Positions 30,442-42,496 of a stretch of 64,000 nt of DNA are shown here, piece by piece. The first letter of the stretch is position 1; the number at the start of each line of letters is the position of its first letter. The DNA is from Saccharomycopsis fibuligera x Saccharomycopsis cf. fibuligera. Lineage: Eukaryota > Ascomycota > Saccharomycetes > Ascoideales > Saccharomycopsidaceae. The stretch is taken from the NCBI GenBank assembly GCA_001936135.1, contig CP012822.1, positions 868,001-932,000 on the forward strand, in the 5' to 3' direction. Both the position numbers and the translations under genes were made by a program. The notes below the pieces were generated by a model, which saw only the letters and a list, made by a program, of their open reading frames with translations, did no database searches and was not told where the DNA came from.

Positions 30442-31269
30442 ATGGGTATAATCAGAAAGGCATTTTGGACCACTGCTTTCGCAGCTACTAGCTATGGATA
30501 CTACCTCAGCAAACAATATGAAAGTATCCCATTTTATCAATTACCAAAAGGCATGCAAATCAACGGCATTGTGAATAACTACAAAAATGATGACAAGCAG
30601 TACTTTGCATACTGCAATACTTTCCACGATAAAGTCAAATTAGATCCAAAGCTAATACTGAAGCAAACTGAGAAAGATTTGTTGAACACCATTATTGTGA
30701 ATTTCTTTAATAGCAACTTTTACCGTTTTGAGTTCTCTAGTTTGAGTCAAAGAGAATTTAACCTTTCAGACTTCACAAAAACAGTCCCTGATAATACCAA
30801 AAAATTATTCTTTAAAAGCAGAGATCATCAAAATAATGAAAGCCAAGAGTTAGAGGAGGAAACAGAATCAGCACAGCCATTGTTGGAAATTCTTCCGAGA
30901 AAATCAAACAATTCCACTGTCTTAAAAATCAGTGTTCCTTCTATAATAATCAAAAGCACAACATTTTTATCAGACTACGGAATACCATACAGATCTAACG
31001 ACAACAGCTATCAAGAACTTTACGTGGAGTTACGCCCTGAAATAAATGAACAGACAAAAGTTATTGAAACATACAGTGCCGATATTTATTTTAGTAATGC
31101 CGATTTGTATTCCAAGCATCTGTTTGATGGTAAAATCATGCCTCGTTTCGTTTTGAGTATACTCAATTTCTATAACAGGCTATTGCTACAATCTGGCATT
31201 AGCAATATCAATGAGGCTTTGGGCTCACATCTTGCTGAAACAGCTTCTACTGTTACTGAGACCAACTGA
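30442..31269 (+). CDS. Unknown membrane-anchored protein, 275 aa
   Basis: Not recognised. The N-terminus MGIIRKAFWTTAFAATSYGYYLSKQYESIPFYQLP has a basic residue pair followed by a moderately hydrophobic segment (about 7-23). It could be a mitochondrial inner-membrane anchor or a signal anchor. The remainder is soluble-looking, with an acidic insertion (ESQELEEETESAQ, about 133-145) between two regions of mixed beta-like sequence (PLLEILPRKSNNSTVLKISVP; ETYSADIYFSNADLYSKHLF). The composition is typical of a real yeast protein, and the frame starts at the first ATG after an AT-rich leader. No function is proposed. Confidence 0.7.
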   Translation: MGIIRKAFWTTAFAATSYGYYLSKQYESIPFYQLPKGMQINGIVNNYKNDDKQYFAYCNTFHDKVKLDPKLILKQTEKDLLNTIIVNFFNSNFYRFEFSSLSQREFNLSDFTKTVPDNTKKLFFKSRDHQNNESQELEEETESAQPLLEILPRKSNNSTVLKISVPSIIIKSTTFLSDYGIPYRSNDNSYQELYVELRPEINEQTKVIETYSADIYFSNADLYSKHLFDGKIMPRFVLSILNFYNRLLLQSGISNINEALGSHLAETASTVTETN

Positions 31270-31506
31270 AGACTTGCTAATGCTACTAGACTATATTAAA
31301 TACATGAAAAGTGAATGAAAGTTCTTGCAATCATTACATATATAACACAATTAACGACTTTCGGCATTAATCGTTTGTACATTATAATTGAAAAGTTCAA
31401 AAAAAAAAAAAAAAAAAAAATTCTAAATAATCCGTAAGGCAAATTGGGTTTGGATATTATGAATAAGTAATACATACAAAATATACAGACGACTATATTC
31501 ATGAAT

Positions 31507-32595
31507 TCAACTTATCAATTTGTTAAATTCTTGACATTGGTATTCTCTAATGTAAGTGCTACTGATCTTATCGTTTTTGGTCTCATCTTCAATCAATTTC
31601 ACGACAAATATGTCCAATTGTCTCAACCCCTTCTCTTGTCGCTTTTTATTCACTAACCCACCACCTTTTGATGTCTCTTCCGTCACCAACAACAAATCCA
31701 TATTTTCAACAGTTGCTGTAGGCCCATAAACATCATTCAATTCATAGATCTTGAGCACGAAGTCCCCATCAGTGCAATTTGGTGACCTAGTTTGTCTCAA
31801 GTATTCTACGAAATCCTTAACTATTAGGTATCTTTCTTCATAGGATTGCAAAAAATCGTCGAACTTTTTGTTAGCTAGTAGTTGATCGTAAGAAAGACCA
31901 ATAATGAGCTCTTTTTTAGACAAGAAAACTCCTATTGATAGTAAGATTTTATGTCCGTCATGCAAATGATCAAATGTGCCACCAATGCATCCCACATCGT
32001 AATTGTCTTTTACTTTGTTTTCACCATTCTTGTAAAATGCTTTATTTTGGTCATTTTTGTCCGGTACGTCAAAGGCAGATTTAAATTCTTTGTAAGTAGC
32101 ATTTTTGTTCTGATAATCGAAATTCAAACGGTCTTCCTTGGTTGTATGGGCATCAAAAATGACAGTATCCCATTGGTAGAAAAACTCATCGCCGCTGCTA
32201 TCTTTCCCATTTCTTTTAGCATTAACATCATTAATATTGAATAATACCTGAGTAAAAACCGGAGGCCTTATTGAAAATCCGTTCTCTTTCTCCTTTTGGA
32301 ATATTATACGTCTTGACAAATTATAAAAATGAAGCAAGTAATTTTCCAAAGCATTGACATTGTGAACTTTTGGTACAATGTAGAAATCCAATCTTTTGGT
32401 ATACTTCAACTTCAAGCTCTTGTATACTGCCAACCTTTCAGCTCGGCTCTTCTGGCCTTCATTTATTGCTCTTCGAGCCTGATTTTGTACTTCTTCTGTG
32501 AGGGAAGAAAGCAACTCATCTACCGTTGCCGCAATTATTGGTTCATACTTCAAGTAATTTTCTGGGTCGCTCACGACAATAACTGCAGAGCTCAT
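31507..32595 (-). CDS. CAB4: Phosphopantetheine adenylyltransferase (coenzyme A synthesis)
   Basis: Transfers AMP from ATP to 4'-phosphopantetheine, giving dephospho-CoA, the fourth step of CoA synthesis (family knowledge). The nucleotidyltransferase fold is marked by VGCIGGTFDHLHDGHKILL with the ATP-binding (T/H)xGH signature, about residues 206-224. LIIGLSYDQLLANKK follows, and the C-terminal DKISSTYIREYQ matches the ISST-type ATP-binding motif. The start is set at 32595 (MSSAVIVVSDP). A start 11 codons upstream at 32628 is possible, but the shorter form has the better context and begins the conserved region. Length 362 aa against 305 in S. cerevisiae; the extra residues lie in the N-terminal half. 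CAB1, the first enzyme of the same pathway, lies 24 kb away. Confidence 0.88.
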   Translation of the reverse strand: MSSAVIVVSDPENYLKYEPIIAATVDELLSSLTEEVQNQARRAINEGQKSRAERLAVYKSLKLKYTKRLDFYIVPKVHNVNALENYLLHFYNLSRRIIFQKEKENGFSIRPPVFTQVLFNINDVNAKRNGKDSSGDEFFYQWDTVIFDAHTTKEDRLNFDYQNKNATYKEFKSAFDVPDKNDQNKAFYKNGENKVKDNYDVGCIGGTFDHLHDGHKILLSIGVFLSKKELIIGLSYDQLLANKKFDDFLQSYEERYLIVKDFVEYLRQTRSPNCTDGDFVLKIYELNDVYGPTATVENMDLLLVTEETSKGGGLVNKKRQEKGLRQLDIFVVKLIEDETKNDKISSTYIREYQCQEFNKLIS

Positions 32596-33135
32596 TATAA
32601 CACCACTTCTATGTGATTGGATTAACAAAGTTTATTGTTACTACTATTGTGGTTGTTGGTATCTTTGGCCAGATAAAAAGGCGGTAAATTGTGCTTATTC
32701 TTGGTCGCGTTATATGATTAAAGCAAGAATTATAGTTTGCAAGGCCGCACACATATCACAAATCAGCTGCGATTACATGCCAGCTCGCATCGGAGAAAAA
32801 GTATCAAAATTGAAACTAATCGACTTTAAATATGGATGCTCACGTGCGCTATTTTTGGCTTGGAATCTCGGTGGACATAATCTTGCATGCACTCCCAACA
32901 TGTGCATCTTTGGTATGAGATAATAATTCAACAAAAGATTTACAATAAGACCCTATAGTGGTTTATATAATTGTTATAGCGAAAAGCTATTAGAAATCGT
33001 CTGAAAGTGGAACACTAGCGTGAAGTTATTTAAACTAATCCAGCAAAACGAAACAAAAAGCAAGCAAATGAAGCAGTGAAACGATTCTAAACAAAACAAA
33101 GTATAATATAATTGAAAAAAAAAAAGTTCTTGAGT
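32596..33135. other. Intergenic region between GEF1 and CAB4 (same strand)
   Basis: CAB4 promoter on the left and GEF1 3' flank on the right. An A-run at 33116-33124 precedes the GEF1 stop region. No gene seen. Confidence 0.6.
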
Positions 33136-35015
33136 TTAATAATATCTTTTCTCACGACAAAACGTGATAAAGTCCTTCTTGTGCAATACGCCAATAAACT
33201 TTCCTCGTCTGAGTACACATATTGACCTGTTACCAACTCTCTTGAAAATCTGCTCCACAAACGAAAGCTTAGCCGTGATATCCAACTGCATTGGCGCACT
33301 ATCAACAATGTTAGTAAAATCAGTCAATTCATTTAGCACTTCAACGCCAAGTAGCTGCCTTGATGACATTACAGATGATGAAACCTCAAGCAAGCCTTCT
33401 TCGTCATCAGAGTGCCGTTGTTGATCATTGGTTGACGAATAATTTATTGGAACTGTTCTGCAGATAACTTCTTTTCTGACATTGTATTCAGTGCAAAACT
33501 CCCGCAACTTATCTAGAGCAAACTCCAAGTCCGGTGCCGGAAGTATTCCTATTAAAGTATCACCGTGTAACACTGGGATGCAACCATCTATCATTCTCTT
33601 TTGCTGTAAACTGACCAACTGAGTCCTCAATTCAGTCATAGTAGTTGAATAATTGAGCTCTTCGTCCAATACAATTTTATTTTCTTTATTAACAAAACCG
33701 TTATCTACTAATGTTTGTATTGTTGATTTTGAGCTGAAGCCTGCATTTCTGTTACTTTTTAAAAATGGGAAATTGTGGTTTATGATCAATAGCTCATATA
33801 GCGAGTTTGGCTCAATGGAATTAGCAACCCAATTAGCAACAGCGATACTAATTGAAATCGGTAATACATAAGTGTAACTTGCAGTTATTTCGAACAATGT
33901 AATGGCTAAAGTCACATTCATACGTGTGATTCCTGCCATAAATGCACCTGCACCAATCATTGCATAGATGCCAAAGTCAATACAAGCGCCGCCATTCTCT
34001 ATAGAGCACAGATCTGGGGTTATGAAAAATTGAGGATATTGTGCTTGCAAATACTGGATAATTAATGCAAAAGTGCGCCCAAAAGTGGCACCGAGAACCA
34101 TACTGGGAACATATATCCCCGAGGGAACTTTGATCCCGTACGTGATGGCAGTAAAGACTAGCTTGATCAAAAAGGCACATAATAGTGTAGTGATTGATTT
34201 TGGAAAAGTGCTGAAATCTCTTGGACAAAGTTCGTTAGACTTATTGCTAGAATAATCGCAAGATCTTGCCAAATCCGCTAACAATTCAGGAATTGGACGT
34301 CTTGTATAGCTATTGAAAAAAGTGACCGAGGATGTAGCTAGTGATAGCAAAAGGACTTCCTTAACGAATTTGTTTTTAATAAATTTTTGGTTTCTGAACA
34401 ATTTTGGCCACCATATGGCTGCAAACTTGCAAAAAAAAGCGCCATGAAGCCCACCAGCGACCCCAATTAAAATGAAATACGTGAGCTCAAAGGGCTTCCA
34501 TTCAGATGTGTAGTTGGTTTCAAACATTACCGGGTTTCCAGTCCCATAAGGATCTAAAAGCTTCATGAACAAAATACTAACAATTGCACAAAAAAAAGTT
34601 TTGAAAAGCTGAGAACCAGCAAAATAATATGTGATTTCTTCCAAGCTGAACAATACTCCGCCTAATGGAGACCCAAAAGATAGAGCGAACCCTGCACCCG
34701 TTGATGCTGATAATATCTGTCTCTTTACGAGCTCATTTTCGTTATATTTTTTGAATATTCTGCAACATAAATTACCAACACAGGAGGCCAAATGTACATA
34801 TGGTCCCTCTTTACCAATTGTTAGTCCAGAAGCAATAGCAAAAATCAATCCTGTGGATTTCGTAATCAATGTGAAAACACCCAAAAATTTTCTGATCACA
34901 AAACCTGATAAAATTGTTTTCACTTCAGGAACCCCAGATCCGGCAGCAGAGTAAATAACTCTTGTGCTATGCAACTTTTCATGAACTGAGTGTTTGCCAT
35001 CATTGCTGCTGTTAC

Positions 35016-35069
<54 letters not shown>

Positions 35070-35104
35070 CGTTGTTGTTGAGATTGTTATTAGTATTATT
35101 GTTG

Positions 35105-35136
<32 letters not shown>

Positions 35137-36453
35137 TGCCGCAGCACTGGCGACATCATTTTTATTGCTGGGAGCCAATGGGTTATCGCTTTTTGTAGTC
35201 AAAGTTATTAATACTGCAATAAATGCCAATATCAAACTGGAAAAACAATATATAACAAATTCCAAGAGTTGCTTATTGCCAATGCTTTCGAATTTCGTTG
35301 ACCAGGGAACCCAGTCCTCACAAACTGAGTTTTCACCCAAGAAAAAACGATCACCACTATACGGGCAACAAAAGTTTTCATTGGACAACCAATTCGAACT
35401 GCAATATCCTCTTCGTAAGTCTACTAATAAGAACTCACACTTGTCAATAAAGTAAGCAATGACTGCGAATACAAAGGCCACAATCGCAACAAGTAGCCAA
35501 TCTTTCATGAGTTCCGTTATTCTAGTGATTTTACCTCTCAAGCCTTTCATAGACTTGAGGTTAGACTTGAGCGCTGAAAGTTTTTGGTTATCATAGACCC
35601 AGTCAATCAGAGTAAAATCATCATAGAAATTCCGCTTAATAAGTGCATCATTTGAATTATTGATATCAAATATACTATGATTTTCTGATTCTATGAAATG
35701 GTTGGATATTTCAGGTGCCACCATTGGGAAATCTTCAGTAGTTAAAGACTGAGATAAGTAGTGTCTATTAGGTACAAATTTTTCTTGTTGATGTATTCCA
35801 GTAGCATGTACTGGCAAACTCTCGGCAGCATAATTGGCATTGAAAGCACTTACATTTGAGGGCTCTTTATTATTACTGCCGTCATCTGCATGGGATATTG
35901 ATCCATAATTATTGCCGAGATTAAAGTAGTCATTTTCAGTGTCATTGAGATTTAGCCTTGATGGCGACGCGTAAACACTGTTGACATTGGACTCAATGCG
36001 AGATCGAGCCAACACCGGTGATCTGATATTGGCGCCATAGGCAGTATCTAGCAACTTATGGGACGCGTAACTAATAGAATTTTTCAAATTGCCAGGCAGG
36101 TTATAATGCTTTCCAGCAGCGAATAATGTTGGTGATGGAGGGTTGGTATGATATTTTCTAGGAGGCGTTACCAAAGGATCTGTTTCCGTCTTTCGATCAT
36201 TGAAATGGCTGTTATCTATATTTCCATTATTAGTTCTTTGATCTTGATTTTTTCTGTCTGATGCTCTTGTATTGCTTTTAATGTCATCTAAGCTTAGATA
36301 AAAATGGGATCTTAAAAAATTTGGTCTCGTTGTCGTGCTGGAGCTATTATTGACAGCCGGTCCGCTGGTGGCGCTGCTATTGTAATCATGAGTATTACCA
36401 TCTCTATCGTTAACAGAAGCTCTTTCCTTGTCTTTTTTATCGAATATGGCCAT
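33136..36453 (-). CDS. GEF1: CLC-type chloride/proton exchanger, Gef1 homologue (1105 aa)
   Basis: Intracellular (Golgi/endosome) chloride transporter involved in ion and pH balance and copper loading (family knowledge). All CLC signatures are present: GSGVPEVK, GKEGPYVHLASC with the gating glutamate, GSPLGGVLFSLEE whose second glutamate fits the proton glutamate of exchangers, and GIYVPSMVLGATFGR. Hydrophobic helices run from about residue 315 to 870. Two C-terminal CBS regions end with CVLRRGKFIGVLHKKDF. It is much longer than S. cerevisiae Gef1 (779 aa). The excess is a ~300-residue polar N-terminus and an Asn-rich insertion (about residues 434-485; bases 35000-35150) in the loop before GSGVPE. 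Both transport glutamates suggest an exchanger rather than a channel. Confidence 0.93.
35010..35140 (-). repeat. AAT/AAC trinucleotide repeats encoding polyasparagine in GEF1
   Basis: Two blocks of mostly AAT codons (about 35013-35070 and 35106-35136 as ATT on the plus strand) separated by mixed Asn/Asp/Leu codons. They form the Asn insertion in the transporter. Confidence 0.9.
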
Positions 36454-37931
36454 TTTGAGGCAGCGTTAAGTTCGAGCAAGTATGTTATGCAGTATAGATA
36501 TTATTAGCTTGGTGTTGACGGATAATCAGTAATATCCCAGCTGTTCGCTTGTGTTTTCAGCTAAGCAGTCGACGTGTTTTAATCTATCTTTGCAGAATGA
36601 TGATCTCGACAATGCTTTTAAAGTCTAATTACAGCCCGCTAAATAATCTGTGAGATCCTGTACTTTGTAAGAGAGTCTATCCTCATTAGCCTTTGGCAAA
36701 GATGATAAAGTAACTAGTTTTCAAAATTTGCCTCCTCTAGGTGTCTATTGTATGTCTATTAATATTCACCGATCAAAAACCGAATGTGATCGCACATCAT
36801 CATCATCATTACCACTACCGTCATTCCCTGTCTGTTTTTCCGTACTATCACGCAGCAGAACGAAACCCTGCACCCACGTCATCGCTAAGACCGATCGCAT
36901 TTATCATTGTCATGGCTTCATTAATTAAGTTAGTGAGCCGGCTTAAATCACTTGATTAAATGAGCACATCGCAGTTTCCCCAGCAGGCACACAACTAGCA
37001 ACATTGCAAACTCAATACACGCTGGCCTGACATATGATCAAAGCAGGTGCTATTCCTTTTAAAAGAGCAACAACGACAATGGCTTAGTGAGAAATTCAAT
37101 TAAACTGCTTTTTATTGACGTCTACAGCCATGGATCAATACCTCAACTGCAACTTTACGGCCTAGGAGCTCCTAAATGACCATTGTCGACTCAATGCTTG
37201 TGATAGTCGTACTATTTTCGCTTAGTATAAATACAGCAGTACTAGCTGCTTTTTTTTGTGGTCTATGCTATCTTCTAGACTGTAAATATCTGCTTAGAAC
37301 GTGTTTTCACAAATCATTATCTTTCCGTTATGCATCCACTGCGACTTATACTCGCTAATTTAGAGAACTACACGAACAGAGAACCAACATCAATTGAACT
37401 AAAAATTCGTCTTTTTCACTATCCAATAGGATAATGACTATAGCCTCTATATACATAGCACGCTATATGTCAATTATATATAACGTTAAAGAAAAACTGA
37501 TTAAATTAAAACGTTAATAAATCATAAAAACAAATAAGGGAAATAATGTTGGAAAAAATTTGAACCTCAAAGGCTCAGCTTTGTTTGTCGGCTTAATTTC
37601 ACGCCGACTCAAAAAACAAGAATTAAAACGTTGTGAAAAAATAGAAAAAATAAAAAAAAAATAAAAAAAATAAAAAAAAAATAAAAAACAAAGAAAAACC
37701 CAAATTACCCAAAATACAAAACAAAAACAAAAAAAGATAGAGAGAAGACAAAACGCATTAAGGTTTTTTCTTTCCTTCTTTCTTTCTTATTTATTTAATA
37801 ACCTCAATAAAAATTTCTTCTTTATAATTGGAACTTGAAACAAAACAAACTGATTCACTATCTTTACACTCATTAATATTATACATGATCTTTGGTATTT
37901 CTTCAGACATCATCTGAAATTCTTCGATTCT
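36454..37931. other. Intergenic region, GEF1 promoter and 3' flank of the acidic-protein gene
   Basis: 1.5 kb without a credible gene. An A-rich stretch lies at 37640-37740. GTCGGC and GCCGAC (37587-37592 and 37603-37608) can form a six-pair hairpin with a 10-base loop. Confidence 0.5.
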
Positions 37932-38903
37932 TCAATTGTTGTAAAAACAACGACCTCTTTCTAAATCTTCAATAGTATCTTCAATGACTTCGTCATCATC
38001 GTCATCTTCTACCAATTCTATTGTCGCATACTTAATCAAGTCCCAACGAGACCAAAAAGAAATACTATCATCGGTACTGTTGGACTCAACATAGTCTTGC
38101 AAAAAGTTCTTAGCCTTGATAAGGCGATCCTTCAAATTTTGAATCTTGATACTTTCTGGCTGCTGAGATACCTTTTTGTTGGTATATTCAAACTCAGACT
38201 CGTAATCTGTCAATTCAGTACCATCAGACTTGTAGTCAGACTCGTAATCAGAACTAGTAGCAGAAACTGGAGTGGTCGGAAAGTCGTTAGAGACATCCAT
38301 ATTATTGTACATCTCATTTTCAGCAAAAGAGGTAGTGTCACAGTAACGAGCCCAAGCTTCATCAATGGCCCCTACCAAATAATCAAAGCATCTCGATCTG
38401 GCAGTAACATCAGAGTTAGGCAATGACGAATTCTGAGATTCATTGCTACCCAAACTTTCATTTGCTGAACCAGTGTTATTGATGTTAGATTCGGTAGCGG
38501 CACTGATAATTTTTGAAATATTGGAATTGTTACTATTCAAACTATCAATTTTTTTACTAATGGAAGATTCGCCAATGCATTTACTATTTCTTCTAATTGG
38601 CTTAGACACATAGTGCACCGATGCTCTTCTTCTATTTGGCATCGACAAACGGCGGTTTCTAACAGCACTGTTAATAACAACACTATCATTATCGCTAGAA
38701 TAATACTCACTTTCATCATCAGAGGAGCAAGAATAGTAATCGCGTTGATCTCTCTGTACTGGAAGATTTGTGTCTATAGTACGCAATCTCTTATTTGGAA
38801 AGAACCTGCCATTGCCTTTGCCATTAAACTTTTGATAGCTACGCTTGAAAGTGCTCGATGCAAGCGCCTGAGACGATAATGCCATCTTGTATGATTGATG
38901 CAA
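37932..38903 (-). CDS. Unknown Ser/Asn-rich acidic protein with a conserved-looking core, 323 aa
   Basis: Not recognised by name. The N-terminal ~120 residues are basic and Ser/Asn-rich (RRLSMPNRRRASVHYVSKPIRR, with RRLS and RRAS kinase-type sites). A well-ordered block at about 170-200 (SRCFDYLVGAIDEAWARYCD) looks like a conserved helix. It is followed by tyrosine/acidic repeats (SDYESDYKSDGTELTDYESEFEY), a helical LKDRLIKAKNFLQDYVES, and WDLIKYATIELVE ending in an acidic tail. The ATG at 38903 is the longest choice; the in-frame ATG at 38885 has a better context (AAGATGGC) and may be the real start, giving 317 aa. Upstream lies a 3.6 kb region without a clear gene, which hints at complex control. 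Confidence 0.75.
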   Translation of the reverse strand: MHQSYKMALSSQALASSTFKRSYQKFNGKGNGRFFPNKRLRTIDTNLPVQRDQRDYYSCSSDDESEYYSSDNDSVVINSAVRNRRLSMPNRRRASVHYVSKPIRRNSKCIGESSISKKIDSLNSNNSNISKIISAATESNINNTGSANESLGSNESQNSSLPNSDVTARSRCFDYLVGAIDEAWARYCDTTSFAENEMYNNMDVSNDFPTTPVSATSSDYESDYKSDGTELTDYESEFEYTNKKVSQQPESIKIQNLKDRLIKAKNFLQDYVESNSTDDSISFWSRWDLIKYATIELVEDDDDDEVIEDTIEDLERGRCFYNN

Positions 38904-41900
38904 TTTGATGTGATGTTAAAGGGGTGTGACGAGAGTGGGGGTGCAGAGGCGATGGAAGAGGAAGAAAATAACAGAGATCTTCAGTAACAAAGGATCTGTA
39001 TTATGTAATTATTAGATAAACTTCTCAGACAGAGGCAGAATTGATATCCAAGGGGGCGGTGTAAGAATTTGCGGAAATATGAGGTTATGAGCAATTGTCC
39101 GGAGCGGGGAAACGCCGTGGTGGGACAAGCAAGTGGGAAAAAGTAGAAGGAGGATTTTTTCCCGCAACCAACTGATTGGCGGAATCTGATTGGATCGCTG
39201 AGAAAAATAGGGGGCGGAATGCTTCTGAACAACACAACTAAGTGGTCAGAAATAAATGGGAAATAATTAATATATTTGTAAGTAAAGAAGCTTGTAATAG
39301 TTCTTTAAAATAAAATATATCAACAAAACAATCTTTTTATTGTAAAAATAAAGAAGATTTCTGTGTTTGTGTAGGAGAAAAACTGGGAGGCAAATAAAAG
39401 ACACCAAACAACCGAGTGAGCGATTGCACAAAAACTTAGCGGTATTGAAATAAATAAAAAAAATTTTCTGAGAAAACAGCAAGCGGATGAAAATAAATGA
39501 TCAGTTTTTTTTCGCCCAAAGCTAAACTGTAGCGGGTTGCCATGGTGCTGCATCCGGGTAATATCTTTCTGGAAGTTTCTGGACTCTGATTGGCCCTGGG
39601 GAAGCCTGTTGTCAAACTAAAAACTTAAGTGGCAAAGAAAGATTGGCGCTGACAAGGTATACCGCAGTAGCTTAATGAAATTCTCCCACTTTTTGTAGCG
39701 CTACTGCTGTAGTAGCTTGCCAATTAAGGACTGGGCGCGCACCGCTCGTTTACGTTGTTTCCCAGTGCAGCATCGCGACACAGCATATGTTATGCTGCTC
39801 TATTTTTATCACTAGGATCTGTTGTCAAGCACCGGCTCACGTTGTTTGTTTTCTCATCTACTTTTTTAGCTTATAAGCGATAGTTACTGGAGTATCGGGA
39901 TATTGCTGTTTATTTTCATTCCATAAAACACTAGTTATCTACGGTTATTGACTTTCTATTATTTCCAGACTGCGGTCGCTCAGATTCTGTGTAGGGGATG
40001 AAACAACCTTTGTGGCGGCTGGGAATCCGTTTTTGTTACGCTATATGGTATGTCACTAAATAAACAGGGGCTAAGACCTAGCCCACTATTGATAAAACTT
40101 GCTGGCTATGATAGCTGGTATTAGAAACTGACGAGCCCCGTTCCAGTTACGTCCTGCGGCGCGGTTCTTTTTCGCCTTATTTTTTCTTTAGTTTTCTTTT
40201 TCTCCCGGATTCTTCATTTTTCTGTCGTCGATGTTTCCCAATGCATAAGGTAAATCAGATGACTTGAACTGCTAGTGCATAGGTGCAAAGATGCGTATAG
40301 GTGGTATAAGCGGCAATAATAATTGTGGCAGATCCCGAATTAGCAGGTGAGCGGAGTCACAAATAACTGCGCGCTTCATGGTTGACGGCTGTTGTAATCT
40401 TGTTATGGGCCCTGGTCATCCCGCTACCTGTCAATCTAAGCTGGCAAAAACTTGCTGCCAAAAGGGGGTTGCAGATGGATGGGCAAAGATAAAGAGTAAA
40501 AACTACATAAACTTTTTGCAATCAATGTAAGCCACGTTCAGGTGAAATTTCCATCAGCAAGTATATGTTATAAAGTACGCAAAAAAAAATTTTTTGTAGC
40601 ATGTTGGTCAACTTGAGTTGCGGATTTCCGTGGATACTACAACATCGCTTATCGTAGCATTGACAGAAAAGACAAGTTTTAAACAGACAATTAACTTAAG
40701 AATTTCTGTTTTGTAATTAGAACTATGTGGGTTTTGCCCCTTTGTGTATATTACAGAAGTGTTTTTGATAATTTAAATTTGCGGTTTGATTCTAGCAAAA
40801 AAACAAAATTTTTTTGACTGATAATTGGAAATAAAGCTCTATCTGTTTGAATTTCTTTTCTACATTTGGTAAAAAAGAGTGATAGCTTGCAAAATGTTTC
40901 TTGAAACTATCTGGAGAAGTAATCACTCAAGAAAGGCAAGCTTGACTATATATTTGTCTAAAAATTTATACATTGTATGGCGATCAAAGGCTATTGATTA
41001 TATTCTTTCCCATATAATCAAATTAAGATAAAGCTACTAAAACAGCATAAAAGCAGCGATTCGTGCTTTAAATTTGATTACATTATCTATCAATCTTGCG
41101 AAACTCTCAAAACTCGCTTCAAAAATTTTTTTAAAAATAAAAATTAAAAATTTTGGTGTATTTTCTATAACAGCTCACCTCGCAACAACCATGATGGCTT
41201 ATGTTAATTCAAACAATAACGGCTATTCAACTATATATGGTTTATTGACTAAAAGTAAGGTTGTGATCCATATTTTTCTAGCTTGGAGTTCTCACTACAC
41301 CGGACAGCATGTTGCAAAAACATTCGCATAAAATACTCAAGAGGAGTACAAATAAATTTTTGTTGTTAATGGAGTAAGTTTATTGATATCGTAATAGGTA
41401 TAAAATTAAGAAAAAAAAAAGAAGATCAATTCTACTTGTACAATCCACGGTGGAAGTGTCTGCATACTAGGAAAGCCTTAAAATAAGAAATAAATGAAGG
41501 TATCAAAAGTCAAGTAAGGAGCAGAATACAAAAGGTAGGAAAATGCTAAGACTCAAGTGTAAAAGGATTTTCAGTAAACCACTTAGTTTTGTTTGAAATT
41601 CAATTGGTAAAAATGTACACTAAAGAAGGTAAAATAACTCTTTTATCGGATTGTGTCTGTTACAAATTATCTTCTGAAAACACTACATTGATTCAACAAA
41701 CTTTTTGAAAAGGGCTGGCAGAAGAAAAAGTGTATTAATGAATTTCACTTTCTGTTTTGTTGCAGAGCATTCAAAATGGAAATTTGTATTTAAATTTCTG
41801 AATCACATCAAACTTTACGAAGAAGTTTTATAGAGTTGCTGGAAAAACTTATATGGTTATTTATACCATCAAAGGACCGAGCGGTCTTGAGCAAATCTGC

Positions 41901-42496
41901 TTTCTACTTTTTCAAATTCAAAGGATGTTTTTATATCTGATCTGTTATGTACCAAGCACTTTTTTCATAACATACAATTTGCTACTAAACATGAGAACTC
42001 CCAAGATGAAAAAATAATGTGTCTCTCATAAACTTTTTGCAAAGTCACTTTTTAGACAGTGATACCTAATTCTAACGATGGAAATGTTGTAATTAGGACT
42101 ATATGTGAACTTCAATGGCTTACAGCAGTAGACGCATGGGTTAGGGGCCCCGCTTCACTATAAACGCATTGATGGTGTTGAACTACCCCATTCATGCATG
42201 ATTGCTATAAACTTGTCTCTTTTCTTGAGCGCAGCGCCAGCGGAACAAAGTATAAAATTCTAGGGGAAGATAAAAAATAAAAATAATAATAGCCGTACCT
42301 TCTCTTTTTTGCTTTCTGTTAGTTTTTGTTACTTAATTGGTGTTTTCTTGGTTTATTGTTTCTTAACTCTTTTTTTCTTTTACTCGCTATCACAAGTGCT
42401 TCAATTGGTTAGTTTGCTCTCTCTCAATTGATACAAGATAAAGTAGAAGCAATATTATTATTTCAAGATAGCAAAGACCAAAACAATATCTCAACA
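38904..42496. other. Very long gene-free region (3.6 kb)
   Basis: Shared upstream region of the acidic-protein gene (minus) and SNA2 (plus). The sequence is not low-complexity except for short A/T runs. A 45-codon frame at about 41194-41331 and an 85-codon frame around it have no recognisable features. I saw no tRNA boxes, telomerase-RNA or spliceosomal RNA signatures. It may be a large regulatory region or hold unrecognised non-coding RNA. Confidence 0.5.

Noticed and set aside
30062-30451. 129-codon frame before the gene at 30442
   Set aside because: Phe/Leu-rich reading of T-rich intergenic DNA that overlaps the next start codon in another frame.
34994-35455. 153-codon frame rich in poly-Leu opposite GEF1
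   Set aside because: It is the antisense of the polyAsn repeat and coding sequence of GEF1.
37176-37358. 60-codon frame with a hydrophobic start, checked as a possible further secreted peptide
   Set aside because: Does not share MQFST, APIPV or a dibasic site with the peptide family, and its continuation is Cys/Leu-rich without order.
41074-41331. 85-codon frame, or 45 codons from an inner ATG, in the 3.6 kb gap
   Set aside because: Low-complexity Lys/Ile start, no signal peptide, no paralogue in the window and no promoter sign. Left as non-coding.
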